Shown one piece after another: positions 23,696 to 31,895 of a stretch of DNA of 64,000 bases (positions are counted from its first letter, which is position 1; each line of letters begins with the position of its first letter). The stretch comes from Bacteroidota bacterium. Lineage in GTDB: Bacteria; Bacteroidota; Bacteroidia; Bacteroidales; JACABE01. The translations under genes were made by a program, and so were the position numbers. The notes under the pieces were generated by a model. The model saw only the letters and a list, made by a program, of their open reading frames with translations, ran no database searches and was not told the origin of the DNA. The stretch spans positions 82,952 through 146,951 of the forward strand of contig JAPLDQ010000045.1 in assembly GCA_026391675.1 (NCBI GenBank), read 5' to 3'.

Positions 23696-24880
23696 TTAAA
23701 TTTTTTTCATATAGGACTCAAAGAGTTCCATGCCACGTGTTTTCATCTCATCGTCGTGATGGGTATAAATCATGGTGGTTTCAATTTTGCTGTGGCCTAA
23801 CAGCTGTTGTAACGTTACAAGGTCTTTGGTTGACCTGTAAAAATTAGTTGCAAAGGTATGCCTGGCCACGTGCATGGATAGATTCTTGCGTATACCGCAA
23901 AGGATGGCAATTTCTTTCAGGTATTTTCGGGCAGTATCTTCGTTTATATCTTCGAAGAAATATTTACGGCGGCCTTCTTTGCGGATATCGTCCAGAATAC
24001 GCATAGTCCCTTTTGATATTGGCAAATCCATAGACTTATTTTCATGTTCAGTTTTTTGTGGAACGAAGCTGATCACATTATCATATACGTTTTTTTCGCT
24101 TAGTTTTACAATATCGCTGATACGCATACCACAGGTATATACCGAAAATAAAAACATCCTTAATATATTGTGCTGTAAAGGGTGATTTTGTTTTAATAAG
24201 CCAAGACTATAAGTATTTTCAAGCTTTTCGAGTTCTTTTTTTTCTAAAAACACAATTCGGCCGCTTCCTCTTTTTATTTTTACCTCACGGAACGGGCATT
24301 TATGCAAAGAATAATTATTTTTAAAGTAGATCCTTGAGAATACTTTCAGGTTTTTTAAATGTTTGCTCCGGGTATTGATGTTTAAACCGCTTTTTATAAG
24401 GTAATTATCGAAGTTGGTGACAAATTCAGGGGTAAATTCATCGGGTGTAAATGATTTATTGTAGCGTTTTAACCATTCCAGCATCTGATTGTAAGCTGTT
24501 ATAGTAGAAGCGTTGCGGGCACCAGTAAGATTATGTATTTCCAGCGTAATCCAGTTTATCATATTCTCTGAACTGGTTTGGAGTTTATGGTATTCAGCTT
24601 CGAATTGCTTTTTATTAATAATTTTATGCTGGAGGCTGTAATCCTTTAAAATAGGATGTATTTTTTTGTAGATAATTTCATTGATCAGCAAATTGTAATC
24701 TTCGGCCAGGGGATGGGAATCCTTTACCTTCTTTTGTTCGTTATCCCAGAATACAGGTTCAACATTTACAGCTGTTGGGATGAATATACGGCTGTTTGAT
24801 TCGAAATATACCTTAATATATACCTTGGATGTTCCATCCTTAGCAATGCGTTTCCATAAAACCGGATAATATTTTATCAT
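23696..24880 (-). CDS. Tyrosine integrase of the prophage/island
   Basis: 394 residues. An arm-binding N-terminal domain is followed by a SAM-like core-binding domain (about 100-190, ITAYNQMLEWLKRYNKSFTP) and the catalytic domain. Catalytic residues are visible: Arg in TCGMRISDIV, the HxxR box HVARHTFATN, His in LLGHSKIETT, and the nucleophilic Tyr in MIYTH. Length is normal for Bacteroidota phage and mobile-element integrases. Transcribed against the phage genes and starting about 210 bases from a tRNA-end-like sequence (25093-25110), it is placed as expected for an integrase next to its att site. Confidence 0.95.
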   Translation of the reverse strand: MIKYYPVLWKRIAKDGTSKVYIKVYFESNSRIFIPTAVNVEPVFWDNEQKKVKDSHPLAEDYNLLINEIIYKKIHPILKDYSLQHKIINKKQFEAEYHKLQTSSENMINWITLEIHNLTGARNASTITAYNQMLEWLKRYNKSFTPDEFTPEFVTNFDNYLIKSGLNINTRSKHLKNLKVFSRIYFKNNYSLHKCPFREVKIKRGSGRIVFLEKKELEKLENTYSLGLLKQNHPLQHNILRMFLFSVYTCGMRISDIVKLSEKNVYDNVISFVPQKTEHENKSMDLPISKGTMRILDDIRKEGRRKYFFEDINEDTARKYLKEIAILCGIRKNLSMHVARHTFATNFYRSTKDLVTLQQLLGHSKIETTMIYTHHDDEMKTRGMELFESYMKKI

Positions 24881-25043
24881 TTTTTCAGTTTTTTTGGTGT
24901 AAATTTGGTGTTGAATCTGTGCCTTTCAGAATTTTATAGGTATTGAAAATCAGTTGTTTAATTTTTGTGTGCCTTTTATGTGCCTCAGAGCTTAAGTGAT
25001 TAAAACAAAAATTTATTATGTATAAAATGTTAGTTTTCAGTTT

Positions 25044-25076
25044 ATTAAAAAGGCTTCCAGTTGTGAGTGGAAGCCT
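25044..25076 (-). terminator. Minus-strand intrinsic terminator
   Basis: Stem AGGCTTCCA (25051-25059) with TGGAAGCCT (25068-25076), followed on the minus strand by TTTTTAATAAA. It lies just downstream (minus strand) of the tRNA 3'-end-like sequence, where a tRNA transcript would end, and shields the integrase promoter. Confidence 0.75.
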
Positions 25077-25092
25077 GAGTGATCGTTGTAAA

Positions 25093-25110
25093 GTGGTCCC
25101 ACCTGGACTA
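25093..25110 (-). other. Candidate attachment site (tRNA 3'-end fragment)
   Basis: On the minus strand this reads AGTCCAGGTGGGACCAC, which has the form of a tRNA 3' end (second half of the T-stem CCAGG, acceptor strand TGGGACC and discriminator A). Bases upstream do not continue as a tRNA. It sits between two divergent tyrosine integrases, so it may be an att core left by integration at a tRNA gene. The isotype cannot be given. Confidence 0.5.
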
Positions 25111-25234
25111 ATATTATGATTTAATTTAAATTAAACGGAGTTAATTAAAGTATTGTATATGTACTGATATTAGGGAGTATATGAAGTTAATATTTAAATA
25201 AAATTTCATAAAATTAATTTGATTTAATGTAAAA

Positions 25235-25267
25235 TTGTGTGTAATTTTGTGTGTAAATTACACACAA
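25235..25267 (+). promoter_or_regulatory. Operator-like triple TTGTGTGTAA site before the second integrase
   Basis: TTGTGTGTAA occurs at 25235-25244 and 25247-25256 in direct orientation, and its exact complement at 25258-25267. The last two form a perfect 10-bp inverted repeat with one central base. The site ends at the base before the ATG (25268), so binding there would block transcription or translation of the integrase. Confidence 0.75.
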
Positions 25268-26575
25268 ATGAAATTAAAGTATAGTATCAATTTTAGAGTT
25301 GAACAAAGAAAAGATAAAGACGGCAATCAGATTGTTAAAAATATCCCTATTATAGTTGACTTCACTTTTAATGGTCAAAGGATTAAAGATCCTATTGGTT
25401 ATAGGGTAGACCTAAGCCAATGGGATGAAACTAAACAACTGGTTAAAAGAAATAATTTTAATATCAATGTTATAAGTTCATTGATAATAAATCAGCGTAT
25501 AAATACAATTAAAACGCATTTAATTGATATATACACAGAGAAAACAAACTTAAATGTACCATTAACTCCCCTCTTAATCAGAGAAGAATTAAAAATACGA
25601 TTAAATGATGCAAAGCCTGTTCAGGCTACTCAACTTAATGTCATTGATTTATTACAATTGTTTATTGACTCAGAGAGCCACCAAAATAGTTGGGCAAATG
25701 GAACTAAAATAAAATTCAATACATTTAAAACCCATTTATCAGATTATAAAAGCAATCTGCAATTCAGTGATATTACCGAAGCATTTCTTTTAAAATATAT
25801 TGACCATTTAGGAACAACGTTGAATTTTAGCAATTCCACCAATGCTAAATATTTAAAGATGTTCAGATGGTTTTTAAATTGGGCTTCAAAAAAAGGATAT
25901 AATACGAATTTTGAATATAAAAATTTTGAATATAAATTTAAAGGGACTACTACAAGCAACCTTCAAAAAAATATAGTATTTCTTAACTGGGAGGAATTAA
26001 AACATTTAAATGAATTAAATTTAAGTTTTAATAAAATGCTTGATCAGACCAGGGATATTTATTGTTTCTGTTGCTTTACTTCATTAAGATACTCTGATAT
26101 TGCCAACTTAAAAAAAAGTGATTTTAAAACTGATAATAATGGCAACTATTATATTGAGATTTTAACTGTTAAAAACGACGAAAAATTAAATATTGAGTTA
26201 AATAAATATGCTTTAGCAATCTGGAATAAATATAAAGATATCGAATTAATGGATAACAGGGCTTTCCCTGTTATTAGTAATCAAAAATACAATAAATATT
26301 TAAAAGATGTAGCACAGTTTGCCGGATTTAAAAATAAAGAAACGGTTATCACATATAAAGGCAACCAACGAACAGAATTAACGTATGAAAAATGGCAATT
26401 ATTAACCACACATACTGCCCGTAAAACATTTATTATAAATGCCCTTTATTTAGGAATTCAGCCGGATATTATAAGAAGCTGGACTGGTCATAAAGACCAT
26501 AAAACTATGGAGCAGTATATTAAAATTGTGAATGAACAAAAACGAATTTCAATGAATAAGTTTAATGAAATTTAA
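25268..26575 (+). CDS. Second tyrosine integrase
   Basis: 435 residues from the ATG at 25268; upstream in-frame codons lie in the TTGTGTGTAA operator and are not taken. Domains: arm-binding-like N-terminus, SAM-like core-binding region (about 130-230), catalytic domain with Arg in CFTSLRYSDIAN, the HxxR box HTARKTFIIN, His in WTGHKDHKTM and Tyr in MEQYIKI. The sequence differs clearly from the other integrase and is AT-richer, so it belongs to a different element. It points into the Rhs operon, which it probably mobilised. Confidence 0.95.
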   Translation: MKLKYSINFRVEQRKDKDGNQIVKNIPIIVDFTFNGQRIKDPIGYRVDLSQWDETKQLVKRNNFNINVISSLIINQRINTIKTHLIDIYTEKTNLNVPLTPLLIREELKIRLNDAKPVQATQLNVIDLLQLFIDSESHQNSWANGTKIKFNTFKTHLSDYKSNLQFSDITEAFLLKYIDHLGTTLNFSNSTNAKYLKMFRWFLNWASKKGYNTNFEYKNFEYKFKGTTTSNLQKNIVFLNWEELKHLNELNLSFNKMLDQTRDIYCFCCFTSLRYSDIANLKKSDFKTDNNGNYYIEILTVKNDEKLNIELNKYALAIWNKYKDIELMDNRAFPVISNQKYNKYLKDVAQFAGFKNKETVITYKGNQRTELTYEKWQLLTTHTARKTFIINALYLGIQPDIIRSWTGHKDHKTMEQYIKIVNEQKRISMNKFNEI

Positions 26576-26922
26576 GTTCAATAATAACCACTAAATCTAC
26601 TTTTCTTACAAATCTTATTAAGATTTTATAATATTTATTAATGTTATAAATCCTTTCAATTATTTTATTTAATTGATTCTAAATATAGAATTTCTAGAAA
26701 GATAAATTTCCGCAGATTTATTCATTTGTTTTAACATTTATTAAGAAATCTATCTAAAAATCTTAATTTTTATAAATTCTGAACTTTGTTCAAATTATCG
26801 TTTAAAATAAAAAACATCACGTTTATCAAAGTAATAACTACTTAAAAATATTTTTTAAGTCATATTTAAGATTTTTTTTAATTGTTCCTATTTTCACAAT
26901 GATTTTAATCAATCTTAATCAT
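26576..26922. other. AT-rich intergenic region before the Rhs operon
   Basis: No gene seen. An imperfect 10-bp inverted repeat (TTATAATATT and AATGTTATAA, 26625-26648) may end the integrase transcript. The promoter of the long downstream operon should lie here, but no box stands out from the high A+T background. Confidence 0.5.
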
Positions 26923-27276
26923 ATGAAAAAGGTACAAATATTTTTTCTTCTGGCTGTAATAATATGTATTAGCCATACAACATTACATGCACAACGAATA
27001 TTTTTAACTGATAGTGTTAAAAATGCTGATATTAAAGTTTTTGTCACTTCCGATAGTACAAATGCTGATTTGAAAGTGTGTCTAGTTGATTCAGTAAAAA
27101 AAGTTTATAAAGACGGAACTTGGTTTATGGTTAATCAAGTACAATTTTCAAATCTTTCTGTAAAAATTGTTACCAATCCCCTCGAGTCAGATTTAAAAAT
27201 CTATTATGTAAGTTTACCTAAAAAAGCAGGATGGGTAGATACAAATAAGAGATTTTATTACCGCCGTAAGAAATAG
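26923..27276 (+). CDS. Exported DUF6150-like protein
   Basis: 117 residues from the ATG at 26923, which gives a signal peptide (MKKVQIFFLLAVIICISH, cut near HAQ). The mature part has three repeats of a pattern with 'aD.kV': NADIKVFVTSD, NADLKVCLVDS and ESDLKIYYVSLPKKAGWVD. This is the signature I associate with the small Bacteroidota family DUF6150 (ending AGW.....). Function is unknown. It is the first gene of the Rhs operon, 18 bases before the next gene. The earlier in-frame ATG at 26899 would spoil the signal peptide. Confidence 0.65.
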   Translation: MKKVQIFFLLAVIICISHTTLHAQRIFLTDSVKNADIKVFVTSDSTNADLKVCLVDSVKKVYKDGTWFMVNQVQFSNLSVKIVTNPLESDLKIYYVSLPKKAGWVDTNKRFYYRRKK

Positions 27277-27294
27277 TACTAAAAACAAATATAT

Positions 27295-30200
27295 ATGTTT
27301 AAAAAGACATTAAAAAGCAATTTACTATTTAAAATATGGGTAGTCGTTGCAATTATTTCATTTGGTATTTTACCTTGTTTAGCTCAGGATACTATTATTG
27401 AAATTGGTAGTCAGGATGATAATACAGAATATTTCCCGATAGATCGCTACCACAACTATTCAAGATGGGAAGGAATTTATCAATCCAATGAAATCAATCA
27501 TAGTGGATATATAACTAGTTTAGGTTTTTATTTATCAGGTAATTTTAACGAAGAAGATTTATTAAATGTAAAAATCTATGTTAAATCAACTTCTTCAATT
27601 ATTTTAGAAAGTGGAGATTTTTCTTTAAATAATTATTTGCTTGTATATGATGGTAATTTATATTATATAAATTATGATGGATGGATTAATTTTAATCTGA
27701 CTACTCCTTTTTATTATAATAATATTCAAAATCTACAAATTGCTATAGAACATTCAAATCAATATTTATCAAATGCAGATATCTATTGGGCAGTTTCAAA
27801 TACTAATGAACTTCAAAATCGGGCAAATAATAGTAATGTAGCAATGCCTGTATTTTTAAATGAAACAAATATAAGACCTATTCTTAGATTAGGAATGAAC
27901 TGTATGTTTATTAATAAAGTGGATAACAAAAGTATTTGTATAGGGAAAAGTACTCAGATAGGTGCAGATACAATAGTTATTGGAGCAGGCGGAAATTACA
28001 CTTACCAATGGAGCCCAAATGAAGGGATTAATGATGTTACATTAGCAAATCCAATTGTTTCTCCAATTGTAACAACTGAATATACTGTAACTGTTAATAC
28101 TATTGATAGCACATGTACTGGACAATCCTCATATCCAGTAGTTGTATTTGTTAAGGATGAAAATTCTGAGGTCAGAATGGGCGACCAAGATGTAGTTTCA
28201 ATGTGTAGTGGCGTATTTTATGATAGTGGAGGATATGATGAAGAATATCATTATAATGAAAATAGAACACTAACAATTTATCCTTGTGATAGTTTACATA
28301 ATGTAAGTGCTGTTTTTCAGTCATTTAATCTTGAAAGTTCGGAAAATTGTGATGCAGATTGGTTGAAAATATATGATGGAAATAATTCTAATTGTAATTT
28401 AATTGGAATTTTTTGCAGTAATGATAGGATTGATGAAATAATTTCAAGTCATTTGAGTGGAGCATTAACCTTTGTTTTTCATTCAAATGATGAAGGAAAT
28501 GGAAACGGCTGGATTGCAAATATTAGTTGTGTGGATAAAGCATGTAGAGTTATTGCTGGAACGGCAACTATAACTTCAGCAATAAATGATTATAATTCTG
28601 GTAATGCTGTGTTAGGATTAAATGGATATTTAGGCACTTTTGTAAAATGGCAGGATTCATATAACAGGATTGATTTTAGTGATATATTTAGTGATTCTAT
28701 TAATCCACATACAATTAATACATCTACTACTTATTATAGGGCTGTTGTTACTTATGTTAATAGCAATGGACTAAATGTATGTTATAGCAATGTAATTAAA
28801 TATTTATTGGGAATAAATTATTATGTAAATGATGCAACTCAGGATTCAGATATTTTTTGTACTTCTATAGGCAATAATAACAATGATGGATTAAGTAAAG
28901 AAAATCCTGTATTAAACCTTTCTTATATTATAAGTCATTATGATTTAAAAGCTGGTGATGTGGTTTTTGTGGATGCTGGGATCTATTCAGAAGATATTTT
29001 ATTCGGACCATATGATTATGGAGATAGTTTAAAAAAGGTAAGAATAATTGGTGCAGGAGCATTAAATAAAACTAAAATTGAAAAAGACGGAAATACTGTT
29101 ACTTTTGAAAGTACTTCTAACATTGAATTTAAAAATATATTTTTTAAAAATAATGCTAGCGATGGCAAAACAATACGTATAAATTATTCAAGTGGAATAT
29201 TATTCAATAAATGTATTATTGAAAATGGAGGTGAAAATTTAAATATTATTGGAAGAAGTCAGGAGGTAGGCGAATTTTCTGATAATAATCGGTTTTATAA
29301 TAATATTTTTAAAACAAGGAATCGAGATTATCATAATATTAAAATTACAGGTATTGTAAATAATTCTGAATTTAAAAATAACATTTTTCAGTATATGGGT
29401 GATGATGCTGAATTAGGTTTTTTAATTGGTTCTAATGAATATAATGGCAATCCTTTTAATATAAATATTGATTCAAATTATTTTAATGGATATTTAAACG
29501 CAATTTATGCTGTAGGCAATAATAATTACCCTATTGGAGGATTAAAAATAAAAAATAACTGGATAAATTGTATTGATACTGCAATTAAATTATTTAATAT
29601 TAATATTGATTCTTCAGAAATTAGCTTTAATCGTATTCGTGGTAAAGTTAATATTGAAAAAGTTTCTAAACTTAAAATCTTTAATAATTTTATTTCAAAT
29701 TCAGATGTAGGTATATCATTACAAACCCAAGCAAATGATATTGGGATTTATTATAATTCATTTTATAATGCAGTTAATAATATTCAATATTATAATCTTT
29801 ATAATTCAAATAATTTATTTGTTCAAAATAATATTTTCTACAATACATCTTCCAGTTCTGGTAATGCATGTTTGAGCATGAATGAATGTTCAAATAATAG
29901 TAATGGAAATCAACTAGATTCATGTAATAATAATTTGTATTATACACCAAACGGAGCTTCATTTGCCAATTTTGGTTCAAGTTCATATTCTACGATAGAA
30001 GAATTAAAATTAGCAGACCATGTTATTGGAACAGCTAATGGTGATGAAAATTCAATTACTAGCAATCCTTTGTATGAAGATTTAGAAAATGGTAATTTAT
30101 CTGTTGCTGAAACTTCCCCTGTGTTTGGCAAGGGGATTTCTATCCCGGGTATTACAACTGATATAAATCATTTTTCTCGTTCAAATTCCTCAATTGGAGC

Positions 30201-30672
30201 TTCCTTATGGCATAGACCTTCAGTCCCTTTTGGTCCTTATGCAATATTAAACCGAAAACTAGATGGAGGTTATCATTTTACTAAAAGTGGCTATTTATTG
30301 ATAAAATATACTGAAGAATATAATAAAGCAAGTAATGCCAAATTGATTTATAAGATTTTTAATAATAAAAGAGAAATAATTCTATCTTCTTTTTCTGGTA
30401 TTGGATTATATGACTTGGGTGGAAATACAAATATTAAATATGGGGATAACTATTGTTCTATAAATTTATTTGGATGTGGACAATCTACTGCATTTATGAC
30501 AAAAGCAATTCCAGTTGGGTATTATATTCTTGAAGTTAGTAATGATAAAAATGAAAAATGGTATTTACGCTTTAAAAATGAATTTGAAATATTAGGAAAT
30601 CCTATGTGGGGAGAATGTCTACAGGCACTTCCGGATTTAGAACTAATAGCTACTCATTTATTAAACCAATAA
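27295..30672 (+). CDS. Large exported CUB/beta-helix protein
   Basis: 1125 residues. A signal peptide (about 1-31, ending LAQ), then a beta domain, a PKD/Ig-like unit typical of Bacteroidota (YQWSPNEGINDV, TEYTVTV), and a CUB-like domain at about 300-415 (ENCDADWLKIYDGNNSNC, ALTFVFHSNDEGNGNGWIA). From about 515 (NNDGLSKENPVLNLSYIISH, then DVVFVDAGIY) starts a right-handed parallel beta-helix of many N-rich turns, to about 960. The last 150 residues form another beta domain. There is no T9SS tail, so the surface attachment route is unclear. It probably binds glycan or a partner cell, preceding the Rhs genes in the same operon. Confidence 0.75.
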   Translation: MFKKTLKSNLLFKIWVVVAIISFGILPCLAQDTIIEIGSQDDNTEYFPIDRYHNYSRWEGIYQSNEINHSGYITSLGFYLSGNFNEEDLLNVKIYVKSTSSIILESGDFSLNNYLLVYDGNLYYINYDGWINFNLTTPFYYNNIQNLQIAIEHSNQYLSNADIYWAVSNTNELQNRANNSNVAMPVFLNETNIRPILRLGMNCMFINKVDNKSICIGKSTQIGADTIVIGAGGNYTYQWSPNEGINDVTLANPIVSPIVTTEYTVTVNTIDSTCTGQSSYPVVVFVKDENSEVRMGDQDVVSMCSGVFYDSGGYDEEYHYNENRTLTIYPCDSLHNVSAVFQSFNLESSENCDADWLKIYDGNNSNCNLIGIFCSNDRIDEIISSHLSGALTFVFHSNDEGNGNGWIANISCVDKACRVIAGTATITSAINDYNSGNAVLGLNGYLGTFVKWQDSYNRIDFSDIFSDSINPHTINTSTTYYRAVVTYVNSNGLNVCYSNVIKYLLGINYYVNDATQDSDIFCTSIGNNNNDGLSKENPVLNLSYIISHYDLKAGDVVFVDAGIYSEDILFGPYDYGDSLKKVRIIGAGALNKTKIEKDGNTVTFESTSNIEFKNIFFKNNASDGKTIRINYSSGILFNKCIIENGGENLNIIGRSQEVGEFSDNNRFYNNIFKTRNRDYHNIKITGIVNNSEFKNNIFQYMGDDAELGFLIGSNEYNGNPFNINIDSNYFNGYLNAIYAVGNNNYPIGGLKIKNNWINCIDTAIKLFNINIDSSEISFNRIRGKVNIEKVSKLKIFNNFISNSDVGISLQTQANDIGIYYNSFYNAVNNIQYYNLYNSNNLFVQNNIFYNTSSSSGNACLSMNECSNNSNGNQLDSCNNNLYYTPNGASFANFGSSSYSTIEELKLADHVIGTANGDENSITSNPLYEDLENGNLSVAETSPVFGKGISIPGITTDINHFSRSNSSIGASLWHRPSVPFGPYAILNRKLDGGYHFTKSGYLLIKYTEEYNKASNAKLIYKIFNNKREIILSSFSGIGLYDLGGNTNIKYGDNYCSINLFGCGQSTAFMTKAIPVGYYILEVSNDKNEKWYLRFKNEFEILGNPMWGECLQALPDLELIATHLLNQ

Positions 30673-30719
30673 ATGAGTCATTATTTGTCAATTAAATATT
30701 AAATAAACAAATTTGTAAT

Positions 30720-31250
30720 ATGTTGAATAACAAAAGTATATTGATAATTATCGTAGTTATAATTTTCTCTTTTTTAATATCAATAATAACATTAAAATCC
30801 TTTAATAAAAACGAAAAAATTGTTTTTGTTGATTTACAAAAAGCATATAATGACTTTAAGATGAATGCCGAAATTGAAAAAGAAGCACAGGGCTTGTTTC
30901 AAAAAAGACAATTACTGCTTGATAGTCTACTTAATGATTTGAAAACAAAAGAAAAAGTTGCGAATAAAAGTAAAAATAAAGGATCAAAAGAAAACCTTGA
31001 AAAAGATAAAGAGTTTTATTTTCAGAAAAAACAGTATTTCGATAACAGCAACCAACAAATCATTGAGCAATATAAATCTAAAATTTGGGAAACAATTCAA
31101 ACGCTGTCAAATGAATTCGCTAATGAAAATGAAATTGATATGATATTGGGAAAAGGCGCAGCACAAGCATTTGTGTATGGTAATGAAAAATTTGATTATA
31201 CTAACTCTTTTATTGAATATTTAAATAAACATTATAGTGAAAAGAAATAA
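30720..31250 (+). CDS. OmpH/Skp-like periplasmic chaperone, membrane-anchored
   Basis: 176 residues. One N-terminal membrane anchor (about 7-24), then KIVFVDLQKAYNDFKM, a long coiled coil rich in K/E/Q, and the typical OmpH ending (EIDMILGKGAAQAFVYGNEK, then SFIEYLNKHY). Skp-type chaperones hold unfolded outer-membrane or secreted proteins in the periplasm. A copy inside an operon with two huge exported Rhs proteins suggests a dedicated chaperone for them. It overlaps the next gene by 14 bases. Unlike housekeeping Skp, it keeps a membrane anchor rather than a cleaved signal. Confidence 0.8.
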   Translation: MLNNKSILIIIVVIIFSFLISIITLKSFNKNEKIVFVDLQKAYNDFKMNAEIEKEAQGLFQKRQLLLDSLLNDLKTKEKVANKSKNKGSKENLEKDKEFYFQKKQYFDNSNQQIIEQYKSKIWETIQTLSNEFANENEIDMILGKGAAQAFVYGNEKFDYTNSFIEYLNKHYSEKK

Positions 31251-31890
31251 GATAAGTTTAACTTTTTTTAAAGCAAGTAAACTAAAATTTAATCAAAAGA
31301 CTGTATTTGCATTATTTGTTTTTCTTCTAATACTCACATCCTGTAATAAAAAAGGGATATCTGTAAGTGAATATAAAGCATGGTTTTCGAAAAAAGATTG
31401 TCCTTTGATTAAAAATCAGGAATCAGATGGCTTTCAGTATGAATTGCATTATCTGACTTCTGATTTCATGGCATTATCAGAAATTCCTGACAAAGAGCTT
31501 AATTCAGGAAAACTGAAAGATGAACTTAAAGCCAGAAACGGCTTATATTACTTTCTGTTAAGAATTACGCCAACAAAAGAAAAGCAACAACAATTTACTG
31601 AAGAAGAATCAAAATCTATTAATTGGTTAAGTTTTGGTGCAAAAGAAGATATGTTAGTGATAGCAGGTAAAGATACCCTTCGTTGTATGATGATGCAATT
31701 TGAACCTTCAATGGGGATAATGCCTTACCAAAGTTTTAATATTGGAATAAATAAGCCAAATGAAGGTACAGACAATATTCCGCAAACCAACCTTGAATTT
31801 ATTTTTATTGACAAGGTTAATAGTGGAAAACAACTTAAATTTTCATACAAAGCAAATGATTTTAAACAAATACCAACCTATAAACTATAA
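31237..31890 (+). CDS. Lipoprotein of unknown function
   Basis: 217 residues from a GTG at 31237 that overlaps the OmpH-like gene. The N-terminus has a basic stretch, a hydrophobic segment and a lipobox (LILTSC, Cys at about 36), so the protein should be lipid-anchored. The mature part is mixed alpha/beta (EYKAWFSKKDCPLIKNQESD and a strand-rich second half). Family not recognised. The next gene starts 5 bases after its stop. As part of an operon devoted to two giant exported proteins, it may be an assembly or surface-anchoring factor. Confidence 0.7.
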   Translation: MKRNKISLTFFKASKLKFNQKTVFALFVFLLILTSCNKKGISVSEYKAWFSKKDCPLIKNQESDGFQYELHYLTSDFMALSEIPDKELNSGKLKDELKARNGLYYFLLRITPTKEKQQQFTEEESKSINWLSFGAKEDMLVIAGKDTLRCMMMQFEPSMGIMPYQSFNIGINKPNEGTDNIPQTNLEFIFIDKVNSGKQLKFSYKANDFKQIPTYKL

Positions 31891-31895
31891 TACTT

